This document shows, one piece after another, positions 38,846 through 46,051 of a stretch of DNA of 46,051 nt. The stretch is from Erythrobacter sp. EC-HK427 (GTDB lineage Bacteria > Pseudomonadota > Alphaproteobacteria > Sphingomonadales > Sphingomonadaceae). Numbering within the stretch: the first letter of the stretch is position 1; each line of letters begins with the position of its first letter. Under the pieces are notes generated by a model. That model ran no database searches and was not told the origin of the DNA. It saw nothing but the letters and a program-made list of their open reading frames with translations. The translations under genes were made by a program, and so were the position numbers. The DNA lies in assembly GCF_902498745.1 (NCBI RefSeq), contig NZ_LR701479.1, positions 1,520,001 through 1,566,051 on the forward strand, read 5' to 3'.

Positions 38846-41191
38846 ATGACCCAGTTTCGTCTTTTCGCCTCGGCCAGCATCGCTGCACTCGCCTTCGCCG
38901 CCGCGCCCACCATGGCGCAGCAAACACCCCCGCCAGCCGAGACCGAGGAAGGCGAGGAAGACGCTATCCAGTCCGCCAACAGCATTGTGGTTATCGGCGA
39001 GATCGGTTTCCGCAACCGCAGTGAAGGTGCCGAGCCGACGCTGGAGTATGACGAGCAGTTCTTCCAACGCTTCGAGCCGCTGACCGCAGGCGATGCGCTG
39101 CGCCGTGTGCCTTCGGTGACTTTCCTGTCCGACGTGCTGGAAAGCGATGGCGCGCGCCTTCGCGGGCTTGATCCGGGCTATACCCAAATCCTCATCAATG
39201 GCGACCGCGTGCCCGGCTCCAACGCCGACCGTTCGTTCTTCCTCGACCGCGTGCCCGCCGAATTGATCGAGCGGGTCGAAATCGTCCGCTCTTCTTCCGC
39301 ACGCCGCACGGGTGATGCAGTAGCGGGCACGATCAATATCGAGCTGCGCGATGGTCTCTCGCTCGATGGTGGTTATATCCGTGGCGGAGGTCTGCTGTTC
39401 AACGACGGCGAATTGCAGTCGAGCGCCGGTTTCTATTATGGTGGCGAACTCGGGCCGGGCCGCGTGCTGATCGGTGCCAACTTCCAGGGCCGCTACAACC
39501 CCAAGCTCAAGACGAGCCTGCGCTTCGGCGATTCGCCGGAGAACAATCCGAACTTTGCGACCGACGATTTCGACAATCGCGAAGACCAGACCGATACGCG
39601 CGACGGCAATGATTATGCCGCGAATGTGAGCTGGATTTTCGAAAACGCGAACACCGAATTCGAGATTGCCGGCAATTATGTGCGCACCGAGCGCATCGAG
39701 GACGAGCGATCTTTCGAGTATGATGACCTGACCGCCATTAACGGCCCCGTCCGCACGACCAACCCGGGCAATTTGCTGACCGACAACATCAATTTGAACA
39801 CGATCACGCAGGAAAGCTGGAACGCCACCGCGCGTATCGAGCAGGAATGGGCAGCAGGCGAGACGTCGCTGCGCGTTTCCTTCGCGCGGTTTGACGATCT
39901 GCAGGACGAGTTCGAATACGAAGTGGACTTTGATCGCAGCACCCCGCGTTTTACCGGCGATCTGACGCTGTTCCAGGTGCAGGATGACGAGCTGGCGATC
40001 GAGCTGGAGCACGAAATCGAGTTGTCGGACGACATCGAATTTGTCTTCGGCGGCCTTTTCCAGAACAAGGTTCGCGACACGGACATTCGTGAAATCCGCA
40101 ACCGCTTCAACCTCACCGCCGCCGACCGCGAAGGCTATGACCAGTTCTCGCGCACCCCGGCTGAATTTGTCACGACCTTCGCCCCGCTTGAATCCACCCC
40201 CGGTGGGCTCAACACGATTGAGGAAAACCGCCGTGACGTGTTTGCCTTGGTCGAAGGGGAAACGGGTGCAATGAATTTCGAGTTTGGCGTCCGCTGGGAA
40301 AACACCGATGTGACGATCAACGATCTGACCGTCGCACCCGCGCTCGCGCTGAACGAAGTGAGCTATGATGCGTTGCTGCCCTCCGCCTCGGCACGCATTG
40401 CCGTTGGCGATGGCCGGATCACGCTGTCGGCGGCGCGCACGCTGCGTCGCCCGCGTTTCGACTTCATCAGCCCCGCGCTGCTCGAAGCCGAGTTGGGTGA
40501 CAACGATCTGCTCGGCAACCCGCAGCTGGAGCCGGAAACCGCGTGGGGCGGGGATATCGGCTACGAACACCGCATCGGCCGCACCGGCGTTGTCGGCGTC
40601 AACGTGTTCTACCGTTCGGTCGACAATCTGGTCGAAGTCGCGAACACCGGCGTCGAAGGATCGGAAGGGCCGGGCACTTTCGTCTACCAGCCGCGCAACA
40701 CCGGCGATGGCGAAGTGTGGGGCATTGAATTCGATCTATCGACCAGCCTCGGCTTTATCGGCCTGCCCGATACGGGCATCTTCGGCAATCTCGGCCTGCT
40801 CGATAGCTCGATCGAGGACGAGTTCGGCCCTCGCCAGTTCAACGACCAGTCGCAGTTTGTGTACAATTTCGGCTTCATCCATGATTTCGATGCGCTTGAT
40901 GCCGCCTTTGGCGCGACCTACCGCAAGCAGGGTGACGCCTTCGGGCGCGTTGTGGGCGAGGAAGTGACCACCAGCTATGGCGCTGATCTGGAGGTATTCG
41001 TGGAACGCAGCTTCGGCGACAACTTCACCATCCGTCTGGTGGGATCGAACCTGCTCGATTCGACCAAGGACGAAACCTTCAACAAGTTCGACACCGTGGA
41101 CGACCAGATCACCCGCAGCTTTGACGAGTATGAGCTGGAAAGCGAAGAGGCCGGGCCGGTGTTCCAGCTGATCGCACGGTTCGCCTTCTGA
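38846..41191 (+). CDS. TonB-dependent outer-membrane receptor
   Basis: The 781-aa protein has a signal peptide (FASASIAALAFAAAPTMAQ), a plug domain (SVTFLSDVLESDGARLRGLD, then YTQILINGDRVPG and VPAELIERVEIVRSSSARRT) and a long beta-barrel ending in aromatic residues (LIARFAF). It should import a bound ligand with TonB energy. Its stop overlaps the phytase start (TGATG), so receptor and phytase are one operon; the ligand may be phytate or a product or chelate of it, by inference. Confidence 0.93.
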   Translation: MTQFRLFASASIAALAFAAAPTMAQQTPPPAETEEGEEDAIQSANSIVVIGEIGFRNRSEGAEPTLEYDEQFFQRFEPLTAGDALRRVPSVTFLSDVLESDGARLRGLDPGYTQILINGDRVPGSNADRSFFLDRVPAELIERVEIVRSSSARRTGDAVAGTINIELRDGLSLDGGYIRGGGLLFNDGELQSSAGFYYGGELGPGRVLIGANFQGRYNPKLKTSLRFGDSPENNPNFATDDFDNREDQTDTRDGNDYAANVSWIFENANTEFEIAGNYVRTERIEDERSFEYDDLTAINGPVRTTNPGNLLTDNINLNTITQESWNATARIEQEWAAGETSLRVSFARFDDLQDEFEYEVDFDRSTPRFTGDLTLFQVQDDELAIELEHEIELSDDIEFVFGGLFQNKVRDTDIREIRNRFNLTAADREGYDQFSRTPAEFVTTFAPLESTPGGLNTIEENRRDVFALVEGETGAMNFEFGVRWENTDVTINDLTVAPALALNEVSYDALLPSASARIAVGDGRITLSAARTLRRPRFDFISPALLEAELGDNDLLGNPQLEPETAWGGDIGYEHRIGRTGVVGVNVFYRSVDNLVEVANTGVEGSEGPGTFVYQPRNTGDGEVWGIEFDLSTSLGFIGLPDTGIFGNLGLLDSSIEDEFGPRQFNDQSQFVYNFGFIHDFDALDAAFGATYRKQGDAFGRVVGEEVTTSYGADLEVFVERSFGDNFTIRLVGSNLLDSTKDETFNKFDTVDDQITRSFDEYELESEEAGPVFQLIARFAF

Positions 41192-42219
41192 TGCGGCTGG
41201 CGCAGACTGCCTGTGCGGCGTCGCTTGTGGCGCTGGCTCTTGCGGGCTGCGCCACCACGCCTGTCGGATTGCCGCCGGTTGCCGTTACCGCCTCGGGCGA
41301 GACGGCGCCGGTGGGCACTGCCAATGAAGACGCGGCGGACGATCCGGCGATTTGGCGCAATGCGGCTGATCCTTCGCAAAGCCTGATCGTCGCCACGGAC
41401 AAGAAGGCGGGGCTGTATGTCTACGGCCTTGACGGCGCGGTGCGCAGTTTCAACGATGCGGGCGCGGTGAACAATGTCGATCTCGTCACGCTGGATGATG
41501 GCACGGTTTTTGTGGCGGCGAGCGACCGGATTGACCTCGCCAATTCGCATATCTCCACCTTCACGCTCGACACCGCCACCGGCGCGCTCACCCCGCTGGG
41601 GCGGGTGACTGCCGGGCCGGGCGAAGGCTACGGCTTCTGTCTCGGCACGCATGGTGGGTTGACTGCGCTGAATGTCATCAAGGACGGGCGGCTGCGCGAA
41701 TATAGCTTTGCGGAATGGGCGCCGGGCGAAACACCGTCCATCGCGCTGACCCGAGAAATGGCGGTTCCGACCCAGCCCGAAGGCTGCGTCTACGACAATC
41801 GCGACGGCACGGTTTATGTCGGCGAGGAGACGGCGGGCATCTGGCGCTTCCGCGCAGGCGAAACCACCGGTGAACTCGTTGCCCCCATCGATAACCAATA
41901 TCTCGTCGCCGATGTCGAAGGCTTGGCGCTCGCGCTCGATGGCGCGGATGGCGGATACCTCATCGCGTCGAGCCAGGGCGATAATGCCTATGCGGTGTTC
42001 CGCTTGCCCGGGATGGAGCCGGTGGGCCGTTTCGCGATTGCCGCAGGCGCGTTCGGCGCGACCGAGGAAACCGACGGGATCGAACTGATGCTCGGCGATT
42101 TCGGGCCGGATTACCCGCAAGGCCTGTTCGTGGCGCAGGATGGCCAGAACGCCCCCGCCGCGCAGAATTTCAAACTGGTCAGCTGGGCCGAAATCCGCGC
42201 GGCGCTGGGGCTCGACTGA
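41191..42219 (+). CDS. Beta-propeller phytase, lipoprotein
   Basis: The 342-aa protein has a lipoprotein signal (SLVALALAGC) and the beta-propeller phytase pattern: DDPAIWRNAADPSQSLIVAT, DKKAGLYVYGLDGAVRSFND, NNVDLV and later EGLALALDGADGGYLIASSQ and GATEETDGIELM. Calcium-dependent phytases release phosphate from phytate at the cell surface. Coupling to a TonB receptor is a known arrangement in alphaproteobacteria. Confidence 0.9.
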   Translation: MRLAQTACAASLVALALAGCATTPVGLPPVAVTASGETAPVGTANEDAADDPAIWRNAADPSQSLIVATDKKAGLYVYGLDGAVRSFNDAGAVNNVDLVTLDDGTVFVAASDRIDLANSHISTFTLDTATGALTPLGRVTAGPGEGYGFCLGTHGGLTALNVIKDGRLREYSFAEWAPGETPSIALTREMAVPTQPEGCVYDNRDGTVYVGEETAGIWRFRAGETTGELVAPIDNQYLVADVEGLALALDGADGGYLIASSQGDNAYAVFRLPGMEPVGRFAIAAGAFGATEETDGIELMLGDFGPDYPQGLFVAQDGQNAPAAQNFKLVSWAEIRAALGLD

Positions 42220-42308
42220 GCACGGCCCGCCCCAAGTGCGGGGTGTCTCGCGCGCGCTTTTCGGGCTAGGTTGCCGCCAACAGATTCGCAGAACGAGAGA
42301 GCACAGCC

Positions 42309-43625
42309 ATGCATACTGACCGCCGCAAATTTCTGGGCCTGACCGGCGTCGCCTTTTCCGCCGTGCTGGCGGCGGGCTGCTCGACCACGGGGCGCAGCGC
42401 GCTGGCGACGGCGTCGGCCAACCGCTTCGGCCCGCTGCAGCCCGATCCGGCAGGCGTGCTCGATCTGCCCGAAGGTTTCTCCTACCGCGTCATCTCCCGC
42501 TTGGGAGACATGATGGATGATGGCGAGGGCGTTCCCGATGCGGCGGACGGCATGGGTTGCTTTGACCTTGGGAACGGCAAAATCTCGCTGGTGCGCAACC
42601 ACGAACTGCGGCCCGACCGCGCCGCGCCGGTGGCGGTTTCGCCCGCCTTTGACACGGTGCAGCGCAGCCTGCTCGCTCTGCCGGGCGGGACGACCACGAT
42701 CATCCTCGATGCCGAGACGCTGGAAGTCGAACGGCAATATCGCAGCCTTGCCGGCACGATCCGCAATTGTGCGGGCGGGGTGACGCCGTGGAACACGTGG
42801 CTCACTTGCGAAGAGAACACCAGCCGCGCCGATGGGCGGATCAATCAGGATCACGGCTGGGTGTTCGAAGTGCCCGCCGATAGCGGCGGTCTGGTTGATC
42901 CGGTGCCCCTGCGCGCCATGGGCCGCTTCAACCACGAAGCTGCCTGCGTCGATCCGGCGAGCGGCATGGTCTACCTGACCGAAGACCGCGACGATTCGAT
43001 CCTTTACCGCTTCATCCCCGCAGAGCGCGGCAATCTGGCGGCAGGCGGCACCTTGCAGGCGCTGGTGATTGCGGGCGTCGCGGATACGCGCAACCAGAGC
43101 GGTGCGGCGATGGCTGCGCGCACGGCCTATGCTGGCACATGGATCACGCTCGACAATGTCGAAGCTCCCGAAGACGATCTGCGCCTGCGCGGTGCGGCGG
43201 CGGGAGCAGCAGTGTTCGCGCGCGGCGAGGGCATCTGGATGGGCGAGGGGGAAATGTATTTCACCGCCACCAGCGGCGGCGCGGCGGGTGAAGGGCAGAT
43301 TTTCCGCCTTGCCCCGCGCACCAATGGCCCGGACATGGTGGAGCTGTTCTACGAAAGCCCCGCGCAGTCCGAATTCAGCTATGGCGACAACCTCACCGTC
43401 GCGCCGTTCGGCGATCTGATCGTCTGCGAAGACCAGTATTCGGACACGGTGGACAATTACCTGCGTGGCATCACGCCAGCGGGTGAGGCCTATGCCTTCG
43501 GGCGTCTCCGCATCCAGACCGAGCCTGCGGGGGCGTGTTTCAGCCCCGACGGGCGGACTTTGTTCGTCAATGCCTATGCGCCGACGATGACACTGGCGAT
43601 TACCGGGCCTTGGCCGACCGCCTGA
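42309..43625 (+). CDS. PhoX/DUF839 family protein, Tat lipoprotein
   Basis: The 438-aa protein begins with a twin-arginine signal (DRRKFLGLTG) and a lipobox (AVLAAGC). The mature part has the PhoX-like pattern GKISLVRNHELRPD, GGVTPWNTWLTCEENTSR, GRFNHEAACVDPASGMVYLT, EDRDDSILYRF and GEGEMYFTATSGG. PhoX enzymes are calcium/iron alkaline phosphatases; many DUF839 members lack tested activity. Location behind phytase suggests phosphate release at the cell surface. The 89-base gap before it holds no clear site. Confidence 0.85.
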   Translation: MHTDRRKFLGLTGVAFSAVLAAGCSTTGRSALATASANRFGPLQPDPAGVLDLPEGFSYRVISRLGDMMDDGEGVPDAADGMGCFDLGNGKISLVRNHELRPDRAAPVAVSPAFDTVQRSLLALPGGTTTIILDAETLEVERQYRSLAGTIRNCAGGVTPWNTWLTCEENTSRADGRINQDHGWVFEVPADSGGLVDPVPLRAMGRFNHEAACVDPASGMVYLTEDRDDSILYRFIPAERGNLAAGGTLQALVIAGVADTRNQSGAAMAARTAYAGTWITLDNVEAPEDDLRLRGAAAGAAVFARGEGIWMGEGEMYFTATSGGAAGEGQIFRLAPRTNGPDMVELFYESPAQSEFSYGDNLTVAPFGDLIVCEDQYSDTVDNYLRGITPAGEAYAFGRLRIQTEPAGACFSPDGRTLFVNAYAPTMTLAITGPWPTA

Positions 43626-43646
43626 TTTCGCGCTAGAGCTTGGCGG

Positions 43647-44105
43647 ATGGCCTCTGTTCTGTTCGTCTGCCTCGGCAATATCTGCCGCTCGCCCATGGCT
43701 GAAGGCGCGATGCGCGCGGCGGCAGAGGCGGCGCGGCTGGAACTCACCGTGGATAGCGCGGGGACGGCCGCCTATCACGTCGGCGAGCCGCCCGATCCGC
43801 GCGCGGTGGCCTGCGCCGCTGCGCATGGCGTCGATATCTCGCGCCTGCGCGGGCGGCAGGCGATCCTCGACGACTTTTACGATTTCGATCACATCTTCGC
43901 GCTGGACGGGCAGAACCTCGCCAATCTGCGGCGGATCATGCCGGATGATGCGACAGCCACTCTCGGGCTGCTGCTCGATGTCATTCCGGGACAGGAAGGC
44001 AAGCCGGTTCCCGATCCCTATTATGACGGGGAGGACGCTTTCGATTACACTTGGCGGCTCGTCAGCGCAGCGGCGGACGCGATCGTGGTGAAGCTGCAAG
44101 GGTGA
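43647..44105 (+). CDS. Low-molecular-weight protein tyrosine phosphatase
   Basis: The 152-aa protein has the P-loop CLGNICRS (Cys8, Arg14) at the N-terminus and the general-acid motif VPDPYYDG (Asp123), both diagnostic. The usual length is 150-160 aa. It removes phosphate from protein tyrosine, or possibly from small phosphate substrates. Its stop overlaps the GTG of the fructosamine kinase gene. Confidence 0.94.
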   Translation: MASVLFVCLGNICRSPMAEGAMRAAAEAARLELTVDSAGTAAYHVGEPPDPRAVACAAAHGVDISRLRGRQAILDDFYDFDHIFALDGQNLANLRRIMPDDATATLGLLLDVIPGQEGKPVPDPYYDGEDAFDYTWRLVSAAADAIVVKLQG

Positions 44106-44896
44106 ACTGGCAGCGCCGCATCACTGCCATTGCGGGGAGCGAAGTTGTCGCCTCGCGCAAGCTGGCGGGCGGCGATCTGGGCGGCGCGACTTTGCTCAAA
44201 CTGGCTGACGGGCGCGAGTTGGTCGCCAAGGACGGGCCGTTGGCGATGCGCGAGGGCGCGATGCTCGAAGCGATTGCCGCCACCGGCGCCCCCGCGCCAA
44301 TTGTGCACCACCGCGCCGAGGGCCTGCTGCTGATGGATTATGTCACGGCGGACGGGGTGAAGGACTGGCTCAGCCTGGCAGACGCGCTCGCGCTGCTCCA
44401 CGCGCCGCGTGACGAGACCTATGGCTGGGACGATGACTACGCTTTCGGCAGCGTTGCCATCGCCAATGCGCGATGCGAGGACTGGCCGCAATTTTGGGCG
44501 GAGAACCGCCTCGCCTGCCATGCGCCGCATATCGATAGCAGCATCGCAAGGCGGCTTGACCGGCTGGCCATGGCTTTGCCCGATCTGCTTCCGCGCTATC
44601 CCACACCCAGCCTGCTGCATGGCGATCTATGGGGCGGGAACATCCTGTTCCATCATGGCAGGCTCGCCGCGCTGATCGATCCGGCGAGCTATATCGGCCA
44701 CCGCGAGGTCGATGTTGCAATGCTCACCCTGTTCGATCACCCGCCCGTTGCATTCTTCGATGCGCTGCAACTGGAGCAAGGCTGGCGCGAACGCCTGCCC
44801 GTCTACCGCCTCTGGCCGCTGCTGGTGCATTTGCGGCTGTTCGGCGACGGGTATCGCGCCCCGGTGGTGAGCGCCTTGCAGGGGCTGGGCTTCTAA
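44102..44896 (+). CDS. Fructosamine kinase family protein
   Basis: The GTG at 44102 overlaps the phosphatase stop. The 264-aa protein has the kinase-like fold: ASRKLAGGDLGGATLLKLAD, VAKDG, LLLMDYV, the catalytic HGDLWGGN near residue 173 and the metal site IDPASYIGHREVDVAM. These enzymes phosphorylate ketoamines on glycated proteins or sugars, making the adducts fall off. Pairing with a low-molecular-weight phosphatase is a recurring neighbourhood in bacteria. Confidence 0.93.
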   Translation: MNWQRRITAIAGSEVVASRKLAGGDLGGATLLKLADGRELVAKDGPLAMREGAMLEAIAATGAPAPIVHHRAEGLLLMDYVTADGVKDWLSLADALALLHAPRDETYGWDDDYAFGSVAIANARCEDWPQFWAENRLACHAPHIDSSIARRLDRLAMALPDLLPRYPTPSLLHGDLWGGNILFHHGRLAALIDPASYIGHREVDVAMLTLFDHPPVAFFDALQLEQGWRERLPVYRLWPLLVHLRLFGDGYRAPVVSALQGLGF

Positions 44897-44928
44897 CGGT
44901 TGCTGCCTTTCCCCAAGGGAAGGGCGAG

Positions 44929-46008
44929 CTATGCGAGCTCCGGAAACGGTGTCCATTCGCCGCCATCGGGGTCTTCGGCAAAGATGCCGTCGAGCAGCGC
45001 GTCGATCACGTCCTCGGGCTTGGCCGGGTCCCACGCCGGATCATTGTCCTTGTCGATCAGCACTGCGCGCACGCCCTCGGCAAAATCGTGGCGCAACATC
45101 ATGCGGCTGGCGATGCGGTATTCCATGCGCATATTGTCCGCGAAACTGGCGCAATTCGCGTTCTCGGCGAACTGCCGCAGCGCGACCTTGCCGGTTGTGG
45201 GGCATTTGGCCTGCACTGCTTTCAGCTCCTTCTTCGCCCAATCGCCGCCATCGGCCTTCAGCGCAGCGATGATGCCTTCGAGCGTATCGGGGCCGAACAG
45301 CAGGTCGATCTTGGCTGCATTCCCCGCGATCCGCGCGTCGGGCGCATGGCTGGCCATATTGGCGAGCACGCCGCCCGGCGCTTCGCCCGCGATGATCCGC
45401 GCCTTGGCTTCCGCAAGCCTGTCACTGGTGAGGTAATGGGTGGCAAGGCCCGCCCACATGCATTCCGCTCCGTCGAGCCGCGCGGCGGTGAGCGCGAGGA
45501 ACTTGCCCACTGCGCCGCGCAGGCGCGGAAGATACCAGCCCGCGCCGACATCGGGGAACAGGCCGATATTGCCCTCGGGCATGGCGAACAGCGTGTTCTC
45601 GGTCGCCACGCGGAACTGGCAGGGCTGCGAAATCCCCACGCCGCCGCCCATCGTCACCCCGTCCATGAAGGCGACAATCGGCTTGGGATAGGTGAACATC
45701 AGATGGTTGAGCCGGTATTCGGCATAGAAGAAGGCGCGGCCCGATACGCCGTCATCCTCCAGCGCGGATTTGCGCACCATCGCCACATCGCCCCCCGCGC
45801 AAAAGCCGCGCGACAGTTTGGGATCGCCATCCGGCGAGGGGGCATGGTCGAGGATCACCGCCGTGATCGCGTCGTCGTCCCGCCAAGCGAGCAGCGCCTC
45901 GGCCATCGCCTCGCACATCGCCTGCGTCAGCGCGTGCAGCGCCTTGGGGCGGTTCAATGAGATATGGCCAACAGGGCCGTGGGAGTGAATGTGGACTTCG
46001 GTGGTCAT
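44929..46008 (-). CDS. 3-hydroxyisobutyryl-CoA hydrolase (enoyl-CoA hydratase family)
   Basis: The 359-aa protein has the crotonase fold: GHISLNRPKALHALT, SRGFCAGGDVAMV, IVAFMDGVTMGGGVGIS (oxyanion hole) and the acidic residues in TLFAMPEGNIGLFPDVGAGW. The long C-terminal half with NAAKIDLLFGPDTLEGIIAA and FAENANCASFADNM is typical of the hydrolase branch acting in valine breakdown. It converges on the fructosamine kinase gene. Confidence 0.92.
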   Translation of the reverse strand: MTTEVHIHSHGPVGHISLNRPKALHALTQAMCEAMAEALLAWRDDDAITAVILDHAPSPDGDPKLSRGFCAGGDVAMVRKSALEDDGVSGRAFFYAEYRLNHLMFTYPKPIVAFMDGVTMGGGVGISQPCQFRVATENTLFAMPEGNIGLFPDVGAGWYLPRLRGAVGKFLALTAARLDGAECMWAGLATHYLTSDRLAEAKARIIAGEAPGGVLANMASHAPDARIAGNAAKIDLLFGPDTLEGIIAALKADGGDWAKKELKAVQAKCPTTGKVALRQFAENANCASFADNMRMEYRIASRMMLRHDFAEGVRAVLIDKDNDPAWDPAKPEDVIDALLDGIFAEDPDGGEWTPFPELA

Positions 46009-46020
46009 TCCAGTCTCCTC

Positions 46021-46040
46021 CCCTCCCCTTCAGGGGAGGG
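46021..46040. repeat. REP-like palindrome at window end
   Basis: CCCTCCCCT (46021-46029) and AGGGGAGGG (46032-46040) form a perfect 9-bp hairpin with a 2-base gap, upstream of the CoA hydrolase gene. Short C/G-rich palindromes like this are scattered in sphingomonad chromosomes as repetitive extragenic elements. Confidence 0.45.
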
Positions 46041-46051
46041 GATTAAGGGGC

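Noticed and set aside
38777..40570. A 597-codon open frame on the minus strand opposite the TonB receptor
   Set aside because: It mirrors the receptor's codon phase in high-GC DNA, has no domain or ribosome site, and the receptor on the plus strand has a signal peptide, plug and barrel.
42111..44099. A 662-codon minus-strand frame opposite the DUF839 and phosphatase genes
   Set aside because: It spans several well-supported plus-strand genes, is rich in Arg/His/Gln as shadow frames are, and shows no domain.

Overview
The window is about 63% GC and looks alphaproteobacterial. The chromosomal genes at the right (TonB receptor plus beta-propeller phytase, PhoX/DUF839 protein, CoA hydrolase) point to Sphingomonadales, probably an Erythrobacter relative; that placement is inference. 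Roughly positions 1-36,700 are a near-complete P2-like (Peduovirus-type) tailed prophage whose left end lies outside the window. Positions 36,800-46,051 are host chromosome.

Layout: (1) 1-8,791, minus strand: a tightly coupled early operon. From its promoter it reads Cro-like protein, HTH protein, Ogr/Delta zinc finger, small membrane protein, primase-helicase, several small proteins, HD phosphohydrolase, DNA methyltransferase and finally a large serine recombinase cut by the window edge. (2) 8,792-8,877: divergent operator region. (3) 8,878-9,974, plus strand: CI/S24 repressor coupled to a small lipoprotein. (4) 9,971-24,838, minus strand: tail and lysis modules in the order J, I, H, fibre chaperone-like protein, SGNH-domain fibre, two holin-like proteins, M15 endolysin, nested spanins, V, W, FI, FII, E/E', T, U, D. 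(5) 24,904-26,875: a lower-GC two-gene cargo, a CD-NTase with an AGS-C sensor domain plus a SLATT-type membrane effector, i.e. a minimal CBASS anti-phage system between gene S and the next late promoter. (6) 26,876-31,621, minus strand: S, R, X, L, M, N, O. (7) 31,797-34,864, plus strand: terminase P and portal Q. (8) 34,865-36,600: terminator, four small accessory ORFs and a repeat-rich AT-rich end region. (9) 36,717-36,796: a 3'-terminal tRNA fragment (best match initiator tRNA) and its terminator hairpin, the likely right attachment boundary.

How it works together: the repressor silences the leftward early operon through repeated TGGGT half-sites spaced 33 bp apart. After induction the primase-helicase and Ogr-like activator are made. 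A 19-bp GGT-N13-ACC element lies 56-58 bp upstream of the first genes of three late operons (W, J and P) and is the best candidate for the Ogr-like binding site. The CBASS pair has its own sigma70-like promoter and probably protects the lysogen from other phages; the repressor-linked lipoprotein may be a second, exclusion-type function.

Host region: an HD-type alarmone hydrolase, a DUF2235 hydrolase, a TonB-dependent receptor translationally coupled to a beta-propeller phytase lipoprotein, a Tat-exported PhoX-family lipoprotein, a low-molecular-weight phosphatase coupled to a fructosamine kinase, and a convergent 3-hydroxyisobutyryl-CoA hydrolase. Several of these suggest organic phosphate scavenging.
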